A DNA stretch of 64,000 nucleotides, taken from NCBI GenBank assembly GCA_946902875.1, contig OX336343.1, forward strand, positions 17,531,596 through 17,595,595, in the 5' to 3' direction. The stretch comes from Nematopogon swammerdamellus (taxonomy: Eukaryota > Arthropoda > Insecta > Lepidoptera > Adelidae). The notes beneath the pieces were generated by a model, which was not told the origin of the DNA, did no database searches, and saw only the letters and a program-made list of their open reading frames with translations. How positions within the stretch are numbered: position 1 is the stretch's first letter; the number at the start of each line of letters is the position of its first letter. Positions 1 through 10,189 of the stretch are shown piece by piece. Both the position numbers and the translations under genes were made by a program.

Positions 1-2814
1 GAGTGTAAGCAATTGGACCGGTGTGAAAAATCGCCGACATCGGTAGAGTATCCCTAATTTTCGAGATGCTAGTTTCGCCTTGGATTCTATGAACGATCGA
101 AATCCAACGTCCCTGGACACCTCTATACCCAGGACGCCCAGACTACCATCATTGGGGACTTGGCTGCCCTGGAAAGTTGCTTGGAGTGGAAACGGATCAG
201 CCTTAGTAGAGAAGGCACAGGCTTGCGTCTTAGCTACGTTGAAGTTGACCAAGTTCTCCTTCCCCCATGAGGATACTTTATCGAGAACCAGGTCAACCCG
301 AGCAACAGTTTCGCGTCTCGCGTTTGCTGCTGACGCCTCTCTACCCTTCCAGTCTTTGATGAACCCTTCGTGCACCGTGCTGTCGTCCGCGTAGCAATGT
401 ATTTCGCCGAGCGAGAGCATGTCGTTAATAAATAATAGAAACAGCGTAGGCGACAGCACGGATCCTTGTGGAACACCAGCATTGATTGAGTAATCGGCCG
501 AGCATGCACCATCAAGGGTGACAAAGATCGACCGATTGCTCAAAAAGCTGGAGATCCAAGTGCACAGTTTTGTAGGGACAGCGTAGGCCGGAAGCTTGCT
601 TAGGAGTCCCCGGTGCCAGACGCGATCGAATGCTTTGGATATATCCAAAGCGACCGCCAGCGATTCCCCAAAACCATCGAGTCTTTCAGCCCACAAGTGC
701 GTGACGTACGCTAGAAGATCTCCAGTCGACCTTTGCTTGCGGAAGCCGTATTGCTTATCGTCGAGGAGTTTATAGTCTTCTAGGTACGTCAGGAGCGCTG
801 AGTTGACAATACGCTCCATAACCTTACTCAAGAGTGAGGTTATCGCAATAGGGCGATAGTTCGATGGGTTCGCTGGGTCCCCCTTCTTGGGGACCGGCTG
901 GACCGAAGCTCTTTTCCAGCAAGAAGGCATTGAACCGGAGGAATAGGAGCGTTTGAATAGGCGAGTAAGGACTGGCGCCAATTCCAGAGCACAATTTTTC
1001 AAGACAACCGCCGGGACGCCGTCAGGCCCGCTACTCTTCGAAATATCCAACTCACGTAGCGTTTTATAGACGACTCTGGGATGGAACCTAATATTATCCA
1101 TCATACGCCCGCAATGGGGCAATGAAGGGGGGTTGGCGCCCAGGTCGTCCATGTTTGAGTTGGATGCGAAAAGGCGTGCAAAGATATTCGCCTTTTCCTT
1201 CGCGAGTATAGCGAGCGAGCCATCCGGACGTTCCAGCGGAGGTGTAGCAGGACGGCAGAAATTCCGACCGATGGATTTGGCGAGAGACCAGAAGGCGCGG
1301 CTACCCGAAGGGCTACGCGCAAGTTTCGCGCCAATTCCACGGTCGTGCCTGAACTTGGCCAAGTTTTGCGTTCGTTTGCAGGACCTAGCAGCGACGTTGA
1401 GCTCTCGCCTGTTCTCGACAGACCTATTCTGCAGCCATTTCCTGTAAGCCTGGTTCTTTGCGTCAATAGCCAGCCTGCATTGACGATCAAACCAAGGCTT
1501 ATGGCGGCCGCCGATGGGAACGGCGGAGGTAGGGATGAAGAAATTCATACCCTGTGCGATCACATCGACGACCGATTGGGCACACAGGGATGGGTCTGGA
1601 GAAGAGAAGCAAACGTCGTGCCAAGGGTATGCTCCCAAGAAGGAACGGAAGTCATCCCATTGTGCTGACCGGTAGTGCCAAACTGTTCGCGTACTACATT
1701 CACGTGCTTCCGCGAGGTGTACAGTTGGCACAGTTGAGCGTACAAGGCAATGGTCGGAGTTACCGAGGGGAGCTTCAACCCTCACCTTGTAACCATTTGG
1801 CTCGCTAGTCAGCACAAGGTCCAGCAAACTAGGTCGATGAGCAGGGTTATCAGGTATCCGAGTGGTTCCGGACACCAACTGCGTCAACCCGTGTGCAATG
1901 GCCAAGTTGTAAGTCTCCCTGCCGGCATGGTCAGTGATGGGGGAGCCCAACCAGTCTTGGTGTTTAGCATTGAAATCACCCAGCATCACTAACTCCGCCG
2001 TAGGGAACTCGCAAAGCAGTTTGTCTGCCGTACTGCTGAGATGCTCGCAAAATGCCTCTGTTCTTGACGCACTGAGGTTAGGGGATCTGTACGCACCCGC
2101 GTAAACTCTCACCACATGGGGAAGATTCACGCGGATCCATAGCACAGGGAAAGCAGGATCCTCAAATCGGGTGAGCCGGGTATAGGAGACACCAGATCCA
2201 ACGTACAAGCAGACACCACCCTTCGCCATGAAACGTTCCTGAAGATTGTAACCAGGAACGTCCAGGTAGGATGTGTCCGCAGGACGCCCGATCTGGGTCT
2301 CCGTAAGAAAGAGGAGGTGAGGCCTCGCCGTCTGCAGATGGCAGGCGACGGAAGAGAAATTCGTATGTAGACCTCTTATATTTGCGAGGTCTACTTTAAA
2401 TTTTGAGGGAGAACGGGCCGCTGAAGGTTTACAAATTTTTCTATTTTTGGTTCGGCTCATTGATTTGGATGGGTTTGATTCATGGAGCGTATCAGAATGT
2501 GTCCAGGGCGCGGTGATGCCTTGTGCAACTCGAATAGACTCAACTAACTGACAGTCGCAGAGAGCGAGAGGACCCCCGGGCCCGCCCTCCCAGGACAACA
2601 TGTGGTCTCCCATGGTCACCAGCCCCACAATGCTCTCTGACAGGGATTTTCGCGTGTTGATAGGGCAGCCAACACACGGGTTGGTGAGGACCGTATGCCG
2701 GGCCCCTGTACTACCACGCAGGCAGGCAGCGGTCACCTGTTTCCACCGGCTCTCCCTGACCCCTGCGGCTGTCAGTCGGTTAATAGGAGTCTGGAGTGCA
2801 AGCGACACTAGCAT
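1..2814 (-). CDS. LINE L-A ORF2: AP endonuclease plus reverse transcriptase, cut by window edge
   Basis: Read on the minus strand, the frame is open for 938 codons from an ATG at 2814 to position 1 with no stop, so the protein continues outside the window. It encodes the two enzymes of a non-LTR retrotransposon: a nuclease that nicks target DNA and a reverse transcriptase that copies element RNA there. Endonuclease motifs in order: NIRGL at about residue 145, LTETQ at 169-173 with the catalytic Glu at 172, GDFNA at 279-283, SDHCL at 353-357. RT motifs: QYGFR at 688, LDISKAFDRVWH at 723-734 (two Asp), GVPQGS at 780-785, CYADD at 807-811. The frame ends at RFF.PVQLL, some 170 residues short of the usual C-terminus. 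An alternative start is the ATG at 2460, just before the nuclease. The tail resembles CR1/Jockey-group elements; exact clade is uncertain. The visible part has no frameshift or stop, unlike every other LINE here. Confidence 0.93.
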   Translation of the reverse strand, partial: MLVSLALQTPINRLTAAGVRESRWKQVTAACLRGSTGARHTVLTNPCVGCPINTRKSLSESIVGLVTMGDHMLSWEGGPGGPLALCDCQLVESIRVAQGITAPWTHSDTLHESNPSKSMSRTKNRKICKPSAARSPSKFKVDLANIRGLHTNFSSVACHLQTARPHLLFLTETQIGRPADTSYLDVPGYNLQERFMAKGGVCLYVGSGVSYTRLTRFEDPAFPVLWIRVNLPHVVRVYAGAYRSPNLSASRTEAFCEHLSSTADKLLCEFPTAELVMLGDFNAKHQDWLGSPITDHAGRETYNLAIAHGLTQLVSGTTRIPDNPAHRPSLLDLVLTSEPNGYKVRVEAPLGNSDHCLVRSTVPTVHLAEARECSTRTVWHYRSAQWDDFRSFLGAYPWHDVCFSSPDPSLCAQSVVDVIAQGMNFFIPTSAVPIGGRHKPWFDRQCRLAIDAKNQAYRKWLQNRSVENRRELNVAARSCKRTQNLAKFRHDRGIGAKLARSPSGSRAFWSLAKSIGRNFCRPATPPLERPDGSLAILAKEKANIFARLFASNSNMDDLGANPPSLPHCGRMMDNIRFHPRVVYKTLRELDISKSSGPDGVPAVVLKNCALELAPVLTRLFKRSYSSGSMPSCWKRASVQPVPKKGDPANPSNYRPIAITSLLSKVMERIVNSALLTYLEDYKLLDDKQYGFRKQRSTGDLLAYVTHLWAERLDGFGESLAVALDISKAFDRVWHRGLLSKLPAYAVPTKLCTWISSFLSNRSIFVTLDGACSADYSINAGVPQGSVLSPTLFLLFINDMLSLGEIHCYADDSTVHEGFIKDWKGREASAANARRETVARVDLVLDKVSSWGKENLVNFNVAKTQACAFSTKADPFPLQATFQGSQVPNDGSLGVLGIEVSRDVGFRSFIESKAKLASRKLGILYRCRRFFTPVQLLTL

Positions 2815-3245
2815 CCACAACCCAGTACACCCCCGATACACTCAAGTCCACCGACCGGCTAGTCGCAGGCTGACCTCCAAGTGCAGCAGAGCCACATCAG
2901 GAGTTTTTCGCCTGCGACCTGTGGTACCAACCCGGACGACATGGTGGAGGACCTGTCTACCACATAGTGAAGCTGAAAAATAGATCCTGTTTAGGCGCAG
3001 GATGGTCGCCTGGCGTCCGACATTCCTTAGCTGCTGCGACTCTAGGACGGTGGTAATGCCAAGGCATCGTCGCAACATTGCCCAGGGAGCACGACGAGGA
3101 CGTAAATGTCGGACTTGCTGAGCTCTACTTTAGTGTGACCCACCACTGGCACAGTAGACTGCTAGGTTGGTAATTTGTGTGGACTCCATACAGCTCCAGA
3201 GAACACTACCAAGACTTAACCCAGCGACCCCCCGAATGGTTTACC
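2815..3245 (-). repeat. Probable 5' region of LINE L-A
   Basis: GC-rich sequence directly upstream of the L-A frame. It holds a 78-codon open stretch (3078 down to 2842) in the same frame as the main ORF, separated from it by one TGA at 2842-2844. No zinc knuckle or recognisable ORF1 product is seen, so it may be 5' UTR or a decayed ORF1. The element's 5' boundary was inferred from where the neighbouring opposite-strand fragment begins. Confidence 0.5.
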
Positions 3246-3258
3246 CAACAATGACAAA

Positions 3259-3882
3259 TTGGACCTCCTGGGCGTGGAACTGACCAAAGATGTAGGATTT
3301 AGGAGCTTTATAGAGTCCAAAGCTACCCTTGCCTCCAGGAAATTGGGTGTCCTCTACCGCAGCAGGCGATTCTTCTCACCGGCGCAACTCCTTATGCTAT
3401 ACAAAGCGCAAGTTCGCCCGGTGATGGAGTATTGCAGTCATCTGTGGGAAGGATCCCCCCTTTACCTGTTGGCCTCCTTGGACTCTATCCAGCGCCGCGC
3501 CATCCGCCTAATTGGTGATCCCAAGCTCACGGAGGGACTTGAATCATTGCAACACAGGCGAACAATTGGTTCCCTTAGCCTGTTTTATAGGTACTACCAT
3601 TGCCGATGTTCCGAAGAACTGGCTTCCCTCATCCCTCCTGCCCCGATCCGTATTCGTCACACCCGCCGGACTCGCTCGGAACATCCATATGTTGTTGACA
3701 CACAACTTCTGAGAACGCATCGCTTTTCGAAATCGTTCCTATGTCGTACGGCGAAAATATGGAACGGTCTTCCGGCGAGTGTGTTCCCCACCACCTATAA
3801 CCTGGGAATCTTCAAAAGGCGTGTTAATAAATTAGACAACAACCTCTTTGTCCGCCTTGTAGCTGGCATGGCGCCTCTCTGA
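3259..3882 (+). pseudogene. 3' fragment of an L-A-type LINE: RT C-terminal region
   Basis: 207 codons ending in TGA. The start (LLGVEL.KDVGFRSFIESKA) aligns with the region where the minus-strand L-A copy leaves the window, and the rest supplies the missing tail: YKAQVRPVMEYCSHLW, LDSIQRRAIRLIGD, FSKSFLCRTAKIWNGLP, IFKRRVN. This is the thumb/C-terminal region of a CR1/Jockey-group RT. The first ATG has no special meaning: this is a 5'-truncated insertion beginning near 3246 and cannot encode an active enzyme. It differs from the minus copy at many codons over their overlap, so the two are separate insertions, lying head to head. Confidence 0.85.
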
Positions 3883-3988
3883 GCGTGATTTCGCGAGGAG
3901 TGGGGTTATTGGCTGTGTGTTAATCGTTCTTTGAACTTTTGGGCACAGCCACCCGTGCCGGTAGTCTATAAAAAAAAAAAAAAAAAAA
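3883..3988 (+). repeat. 3' UTR and poly(A) tail of the L-A fragment
   Basis: Follows the stop codon and ends in about 19 A at 3970-3988. The GGGCACAGCCA word in the UTR recurs, reverse-complemented, at the ends of the L-A tails near 6835 and 11110, which ties the copies to one family. Confidence 0.8.
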
Positions 3989-4184
3989 GATATAGGTACC
4001 AACAAATAATAAAAAACCTAAAAGTAGAAAAATTAAGGGGTCCCCATACAAGAACCATGCTAAGAATCGATTAGGACACATTCACGCTACTTATAGCGAC
4101 ACACTTATCATAGAGAAATAATAACGTCTATGATATAGAAAGACAAAATATAGACGAATATGGTTTTTTGACAGGTATGGTATA

Positions 4185-4235
4185 GCAGATCTACGGAACC
4201 CTCCGTGCGTGAATAAAACTCGCACTTGACCGATT
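4185..4235 (+). repeat. 3' end fragment of dispersed repeat R1
   Basis: Matches the terminal part of R1 (CGGAACCCTCCGTGCG, then CTCGCACTTGACCG and a T run), as also seen at 24940-24985 and 42035-42095. Confidence 0.7.
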
Positions 4236-4542
4236 TTTAATACTGACTGCACTGCATGCAAAGAGATTTTATGTATAGAGTGAGCACTACGAAGAAAGAA
4301 TACAGAGAAATGACGGCCAATAACTGAGGTATGAGGTAAGGTAGCGGGGTGGCGGAACGCTGAGCCGCGCGGGGCGGGAAGCGAGCGGGAGAGGGGCTAG
4401 CTAGCGAGCGACTAGCGGCTAGCGGCCCGGCCGGCCCGGCCGGTCAGTCAACACGTGCATTGGAATACGTAGGGTTGTCACTTAGTCTACCAAAAATATA
4501 TTTTTCGATTTATTATTTTACGGGTAGGTATTATGGTTAATT
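4236..4542. other. Unassigned; CpG-rich patch 4330-4445
   Basis: No gene seen. 4330-4445 is strongly GC- and CpG-rich with repeated GCTAGC and GGCCGG words in an otherwise AT-rich setting. A promoter-type CpG patch or a transposon remnant are both possible; there is no core promoter or splice evidence. Confidence 0.3.
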
Positions 4543-4604
4543 GTGCCCGTAGTCTAGTGGTAACGCTTCTCAATGCAGAAGTTGCGGGTTCAAATCCCGG
4601 GCAC
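4543..4604 (+). tRNA. tRNA-like sequence, short and probably non-functional
   Basis: About 62 nt. It has a perfect A box (TAGTCTAGTGG, 4550-4560), a perfect B box (GGTTCAAATCC) and ends GTGCCCG/CGGGCAC that can pair as a 7-bp acceptor stem. It is about 10 nt shorter than a normal tRNA: the variable loop is missing, the T stem must share bases with the acceptor strand, and the anticodon stem closes an 8-nt loop around AATGCA. I read it as a tRNA pseudogene or tRNA-derived remnant, with possible Pol III promoter activity. Confidence 0.55.
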
Positions 4605-5090
4605 TAACTAATGTACTTATTTATTTCCTTGATAAAGATTGATATACGTGCATTTCATAACGAATAGGTACGATCGCTCCGGTGAAGAAAAATAAAGTTA
4701 GGTAACTAGTGCACACTGGTCTATGAAAGGTATTTTTGTGTAAACTGCTTCTGATTTCCACTGGTCACCATGTACGAGTAATCGAACCGGATATAACAAA
4801 TTGTGACAAGTTCGAGTGCAATATGACTGCCATAAGAATACTCAATAAACAATAAAACAACAACAATAAAAACAATACCTCCTACGTTAGTGAGCAGAGT
4901 CCGTGCCTAGCAGTGGGACGTTTTAAAGGATTATAGAAGAAAACAGATAGTGAATTTCATCGAAAAAAACGTTTTTATGTATTTAAACTTAAAATACAGA
5001 ACTATAATAACTTGAAATACATACCTAAACTTATATGGGTTTTTAAATTATCGTGGTTATTTGACATTTTAAGAAGTAACAACGGCTTTA
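4605..5090. other. Unassigned AT-rich DNA
   Basis: I see no gene, repeat end or RNA structure here. Confidence 0.4.
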
Positions 5091-5215
5091 CTCACTATCG
5101 AAATACGAGCTGTGTGGCTCGACATTTCGGCCAGAGTGCTCATGATGATGGGCCATACGTTTGGCCCGAAACGTCGAGCCACACAGCTCATATTTCGACC
5201 GCGAGTAAAGCCGTT
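5091..5215. repeat. 125-bp imperfect inverted-repeat element
   Basis: The two halves are near-reverse complements: AACGGCTTTACTC on the left against GAGTAAAGCCGTT on the right, then GAAATACGAGCTGTGTGGCT against AGCCACACAGCTCATATTTC. The apex contains ATGATGATGGGCC. It would fold into one long hairpin; probably a small MITE. Confidence 0.75.
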
Positions 5216-5946
5216 TTGTATTCTTATAATACCTACACTTAATAACTAGAATAATATCTAAAAAACTAAACTTAATAATAAAGAATTTATTAACTGCGGT
5301 CTTGGCCTTGGACTAAACTTAAAATCTCCAAACCAAACATACATAAAATAAAGAGTGCAGCATTTATAAAAAATATATATATATATATATATATATAACT
5401 AAAAAAACCATTAGGTATACTTTGGACTACACACACAAACACAACTAAAATAACTCTTCCTCCGTACTTAAACAAAATAATTTAAATTTCACTTTACACA
5501 AATTTAAATTTTCACTTTCCCTTAAACAATGTATCATCTTGGACTATTTTTATCCATCTTTCTCGTATTGATCCCTTAGAAGGATGTGGAAACCTTGTAA
5601 AAAAAATGTTTTCTTGAAAATTTCTCAATTACTTACTAATTAAAAAAAAAAAAAGAATAGCGACACCCCTAATTAGCGGTCAATTCAGTCTCATATTTTA
5701 ACGTGGTTTAATACATATTTATTTACTTTCATACATGATATCCCAGAACTCTATTTCTAATCATTCATATGTGGCAGCCCTAATGAGCGCGTTTAATTTA
5801 TTTGTTTAATTAAATAATGCTTATGTTATTGCAATGCTAGGTCAATACATAAAATGTACAACATTTTCTAATTGAAGTAGCGTTGTGACAGCCCTAATTG
5901 GCCAGTTGAACCAAATATTTCTAAGCACATGGAAAACAAGATATTA
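5216..5946. other. Unassigned AT-rich DNA with (TA)n
   Basis: A (TA) microsatellite lies at about 5373-5396 and several A runs follow. No coding or repeat family recognised. Confidence 0.4.
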
Positions 5947-6449
5947 TATATAAGGTCTTTCAAAATTAGTTAATAGTACGCTAAGGGGGGGTTCTGTATC
6001 GTAAATAAATCACTTTTGAGGAACAAAGATTTTTTTTTACAAAAAAAAAAAATTATAATAATGTAAAATGTAAAAAAAAAATTCTTTTCTTAATCGTTTC
6101 AGTTTCATGCCAGGAACAAAAAAGTCTTCCAACACATAGATCTCTTTCTTTCAGAAATTGTGAAAACCACAATTTTAGTTTTATTAGTATGGAATAGAAA
6201 GAATTTGATTTTTTTTACCAACTTACACGTGTTACATCAAAATGGTAATGAAGACTTTTTTGTTACTGTTATGAAAATGAATCGATTAGGCTATAAAAAT
6301 CAACCACATATTTTTTTATTTAAATACATACAAAACATTTTACATAAAAAAAGCCCAAGGTCCAAAAAAATTTATATAGGTTTTACTCCCTATATGATGC
6401 AGAACCCCCCCTTTGCGTACTATTAACTAATTTTGAAAGACCTTATATA
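5947..6449. mobile_element. 503-bp DNA element with 50-bp terminal inverted repeats
   Basis: 5947-5996 and 6400-6449 are reverse complements over 50 bp with one visible mismatch (GCTAAGG against GCAAAGG, next to a 7-G run). Outer ends read TATATAAGGTC. An 88-codon open stretch (6160-6426) lies inside but resembles nothing I know and is probably chance. A target duplication cannot be called because both flanks are TA-rich. It behaves like a non-autonomous DNA transposon; superfamily unknown. Confidence 0.8.
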
Positions 6450-6728
6450 TTAAGATCACAATGAAGTGATACTTACCTATGAAATGAGATGCCATCAGTT
6501 TTCCCAATATTTTTGGTATGATTTTTGCAATATCGCAATTCGCAACACACAACCGGGCATAAGAATGACTGGCGCGATGCGAGCCGCAGACGGACGGCAG
6601 CGAGCGCGCGGACGGCGCGTCCGCCGCGTTCGGTCGCTCGCGAGCTACTAGTCTCAAGAGGGTCCTTCCGCGTAATGGTTACTCCACCGCGGTGGAGCGA
6701 AGGCTGTTGCCCGGGTAAGAGGTCTAGT
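6450..6728. other. Unassigned; CpG-rich patch 6570-6650
   Basis: 6570-6650 is rich in GCG/CGC words, similar in character to the 4.4-kb and 18.6-kb patches. No gene recognised. Confidence 0.3.
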
Positions 6729-7297
6729 AGAATACATGATACGTCATTGACTGCATGTAGGTAATCGGTACCTAGGCGAAAATACTAGTATCGGTCGAGA
6801 TTTTTTTTTATTGCTTTCGAACTAGCCGGCTGTGCCCGAGGTCGAAGCCTCAGGCGCTATCGGAGAGTTGCGTCGCCCGTGTGCCTTAAATGTTCAAATG
6901 TAAAAAGTAGTTTGTCTGTTTAACATAGGTCGTGAAATACGGTAGACCGACACGTGTTTAACCATTTAAATCGAACACCGCCAGCTAACGAGCTGTCAAA
7001 TCCATCCGTCACTGTCATAAACAACTAGCCTATATGATCCGAACCATAGACACAATGCTTATTTCGTTAACTATTAAACACGGATATCAAGGCCAAAATA
7101 CGGACCGTGAAATTTCCCATGGGCTGACGTTTCCAATTAGAGAATAACCTTCAACATTTATCTTCAAATATTAATGGTGGGTAACCGATTATATCATTAT
7201 TGCCATCCTGAAAACACAATTTAAGTATAAATAGTACATAATATACAATAGTACCTATAGAAGTATTATATGTAGTCAATGACGTATCATGTATTCT
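6729..7297. mobile_element. 569-bp DNA element with 31-bp terminal inverted repeats
   Basis: 6729-6759 (AGAATACATGATACGTCATT then GACTGCATGTA) is the reverse complement of 7267-7297 with two mismatches. The inner part of the same end (TCAATGACGTATCATGTAT) recurs alone at 54187-54205, which indicates a dispersed family. A LINE L-A tail (6805-6862) is nested inside. No transposase frame is visible. Confidence 0.75.
6805..6862 (-). repeat. LINE L-A 3' end, short tail
   Basis: A T run followed by ATTGCTTTCGAACTAGCCGG and GGCTGTGCCCGAGGTCGAAG, the same sequence as the 3' UTR of the L-A tail at 11090-11137. Minus strand with poly(A). Confidence 0.75.
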
Positions 7298-7337
7298 CTT
7301 TGTATGTAGTACCTACTACAGTACTAAACTTTTATAA

Positions 7338-7615
7338 TAGTGCAAATGTCCCACTGCATCTCTCCCCATGCATGTCGTAAAAGACCACTAAGGAATAACC
7401 GTACGAGCTATCGTGCTAAAGGACGACCAGGCTACAGGCTAGCGACCTCTCATCTTGGCGCGGTCCTTCCACAGTGTCAGTCAGTAGGTGGGTCTTCGTG
7501 CATTACTTGCTGCTTGAGAATTATCTTGTCCTAATACTTTGCTAAACTTGGTGGTCGGTGTTGTGCTGTAATTTGCCAGAGTTCCTGCAGCGCAACACAA
7601 ATTACTTTGCTTACC
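7338..7615 (-). mobile_element. SINE-B copy
   Basis: The minus strand reads GTAAGCAAAGTAA, then ACAGCACAACACCGACCACC, TTTAGCAAAGTATTAGGACA, a GGACCGCGCC block, and ends CTTTTACGACATGCATGGGG AGAGATGCAGTGGGAC. The same order occurs at 12255-12545 and 52720-53003. The last block is the module shared with SINE-A. Confidence 0.75.
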
Positions 7616-8649
7616 GCGGCTAAAAATATTTCTCACTCGAAAGCTCATTACTAAAGGCTGTGGTAGGTTAGTTCAGTGGTTCGAGAACCAGATGTATAAT
7701 GTGAAGATCGTAAATTCAACTTACAATATTTCCTGAGCGGTATTTATATTATTTTATTCGTAATTCACAATGCTTTACAAACCTCAACCACACAGAGAAA
7801 GCCTATAAAACAATCAGCACAATTCATGGTTTTATATTCAAGAAGAATAAATGCGGCGATCGAGAGGGCGGCAAATGCAAGAAAGTGTACCAGCTGACGT
7901 AAGTTCTAGAAAATAAAATAAAAGACAGGCAAATCCTCGCACGGCGCGCTATCCGGCGGGACCGCGCTGTCTTGCATTCAAGTCGTACAAGAAAAAAAAA
8001 AAGTTAATCCCCCGCGGCCGAGGCGGGGCGCGGCAGGCGGTCGCGAGCGTGGAAAATGCGATTTTCACAAGTGAATATTTTCATTATTTTTTCAAGCAAT
8101 TTACTGAAAAATGTTTATTATTTTCCTGCTGCTGGGTTCGAGGGGCGAATACACGGGCGGGGGAGGAAATCTGATCGTTTGGAAACGAGTTGTACGCGCT
8201 TCATCCGCCCAGCAAATTGATTTTATTTCACCAATTTTTTTTATTTTTATTTCTATTTATGAGCGAGCACTCCACCGGCTGGGCAACGGTAAACATTTCG
8301 GAACGGACACTTTAACCTGATTTAAAGTCTACTGTTAAATTGAAAAATTCTCGTTGACATTTCACCTTTGAAGAGATCTTCAATGGCGGAAGCGAAATCG
8401 CTGAGAAGTGTCATTTAATTATTTTATCCTGAAGCGAGGTAGCACGAACGAGTCATTAGCTTTCGACGAATAAATACTTCAATAATTTCAGCAATACAAT
8501 TTCAGAAGTAATTTTTGCGCAACGAGTGCTCGCCGATGTAAAATTTATTAACACTGAATGATTCTTCAATGAAGACCAAATGAATAACCTCATTATTGTT
8601 TGCTGCTCCTATTGAAATCCGCCCGTCCCAGCTTCACTTAGCATTGAGA
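7616..8649. other. Unassigned; weak tRNA-like head at 7663-7740
   Basis: TAGTTCAGTGG near 7670 matches a Pol III A box and TAAATTCAACTTA near 7710 is a poor B box, so a decayed tRNA-derived SINE head is possible. A GC-rich patch lies at 8010-8050. Nothing else recognised. Confidence 0.3.
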
Positions 8650-9090
8650 AATTAATATTAATAATAAATCTGTAAGGGATTGTCATGGAGTATGTTACTT
8701 TGTTTTATGAGATATTGCGTTTGTAGACACTGTGTATGATACTAAAACTAAAATGACGATTTTTAGAAATCGTTTCTGTATGTATGTTCCTCCATAACTC
8801 TAGTTATTTTTATATATATTATTTATATTCTTAATTAAAAAAACACATATTTTTTTATAATATTTCGACATATTATTATCGTCGTCAGATAAAACCTCCA
8901 TAACTCTTAAACTGAACATCCGAATGCGATGAAACTTAGTACAAGCACATTTAACTATACGTGACACAGGATAGGCTAAAAATTCTGTTCCAGTTACGAT
9001 AAGATGTGGCTCTCATACAAGCGGAATTGTTCCGCGCACCGAAATAAACGTACGGAAGCAGGCTTACTTACTTTCTTCTTTTTAATCTAA
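8650..9090 (+). mobile_element. Helitron family H1, decayed copy
   Basis: Shares its body with the cleaner copy at 63032-63482: AATAATAAATCTGTAAGG, ACTTTGTTTTATGAGATATT, GATGAAACTTAGTACAAGCA, CATTTAACTATACGTGACAC and CCGAAATAAA. The 3' CTAG end is not preserved. Non-autonomous: no Rep/helicase. Confidence 0.7.
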
Positions 9091-9212
9091 AAATCACACT
9101 AAAACAAAACGTTAGGTCCACTTGAGACAAATGTTAGTTTATTGTCTCTATCATTTAAAATAAATTTGAATCTAAACAATTCAACCTAAAGTCAATTATA
9201 TTTAGTCAATAT

Positions 9213-9348
9213 TTCCGTCCAGTTCAGTGTAGCCGGCACGATCGAAGGGAAGCACTGACATGGCACCTAGTTCACCCGGTGTTATGGGCTGACATCACGG
9301 ATGTTGTAGGTGATGTAGCCAACCGTGTCAGTTTCCATAAAAAAAAAA
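9213..9348 (+). mobile_element. SINE-A copy, 3' part
   Basis: Runs from TCCGTCCAGTTCAGTGTAGC through GGTGTTATGGGCTGACATCA to GTCAGTTTCCATA and an A run. 5'-truncated. Confidence 0.9.
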
Positions 9349-9764
9349 GTTTTCAAGCCGAATGTAACATACGACATTCTGATAATACTTATCTTTTGAT
9401 AAAATGTACTATTTTAAGCTGACGTCAATGCAAATTCCTCTCTTTTCCGAAGGGCTGAAGTGTCAATTTGCATTGTAGCGTCTATAAGCAAAGAGAGCAA
9501 AGGCTTTAGCATCGCCCGAGGCGCGGAAGAACATCAGACATCAGATTTCGAAAAAGTTCCATTGCACCTGTGCTTGTAAAAACGGAGACAGGAAAATGGC
9601 TCACTCTAGCGGTGTCTACGTGGCAAGCAACTCGCAAGTGGCTAATGTGAAGTTAGAAAAACTGCTGTGCGTTTATATGGCCAACGAATCACCTATCACG
9701 AGTATACATTTAAAGACACAATGAAGCCGAATAAAAAATATAAAAAAAGGGTCAAGCGCGTAGT
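9349..9764. other. Unassigned gap between two SINE-A copies
   Basis: No gene or repeat family recognised. It contains the inverted octamer pair listed separately. Confidence 0.4.
9422..9482. promoter_or_regulatory. Inverted pair of octamer motifs
   Basis: ATGCAAAT at 9428-9435 and its reverse complement ATTTGCAT at 9466-9473 sit in a 61-bp imperfect inverted repeat whose arms are flanked by GACG and CGTC. ATGCAAAT is the POU-family octamer site. Binding is inference; the inverted repeat is what the sequence shows. Confidence 0.35.
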
Positions 9765-9993
9765 TTACTTGGTGGCAGGGTTTAACCCGCCCGGGTTGGT
9801 ACCACCGCACTGAATGAAACGTCGGTCTAAACGGCTATGTAAATAGTTTGTGTTTTCCGACCAGTTCAGTGTAGCCGGCACGATCAAAGGGGGAAGCACT
9901 GACATGGCACCTAGTTCACCCGGTGTTATGGGCTGACATCACGGACGTTGTAGGTGAAGTAGCCAACCGTGTCAGTTTAAAAAAAAAAAAAAG
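9765..9993 (+). mobile_element. SINE-A copy, middle and 3' part
   Basis: Starts at CTTGGTGGCAGGGTTTAACC, includes GGTTGGTACCACCGCACTGA and ends in an A run after GTCAGTTT. One base change (GGTGAAGTAGCC) separates it from the consensus. It is most like the body of the 41636-42021 copy. Confidence 0.9.
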
Positions 9994-10189
9994 TAGTACC
10001 CATAACCGACGAGCATGACAAGAAACTTAACAGCTAACTTATGAAATATTACTGCAAGGACTAACAATAAGTACGAAATTTAATAAAAATTAATTAATGT
10101 TTTTTTTTATAAGTCAAAAATATGAACAATTAAGACAAAAAGATCATTATATTAAATTAAACATGATACATGTATTTACATTAAGTCAT

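Noticed and set aside
1..3988. Twin-priming inversion of one L-A insertion
   Set aside because: The minus and plus parts overlap in element coordinates (both cover DVGFRSFIESKA to RRFF) and differ at many bases, so they are separate insertions.
6160..6426. 88-codon frame as the transposase of the 503-bp element
   Set aside because: No DDE or helix-turn-helix features, and too short for any known transposase.
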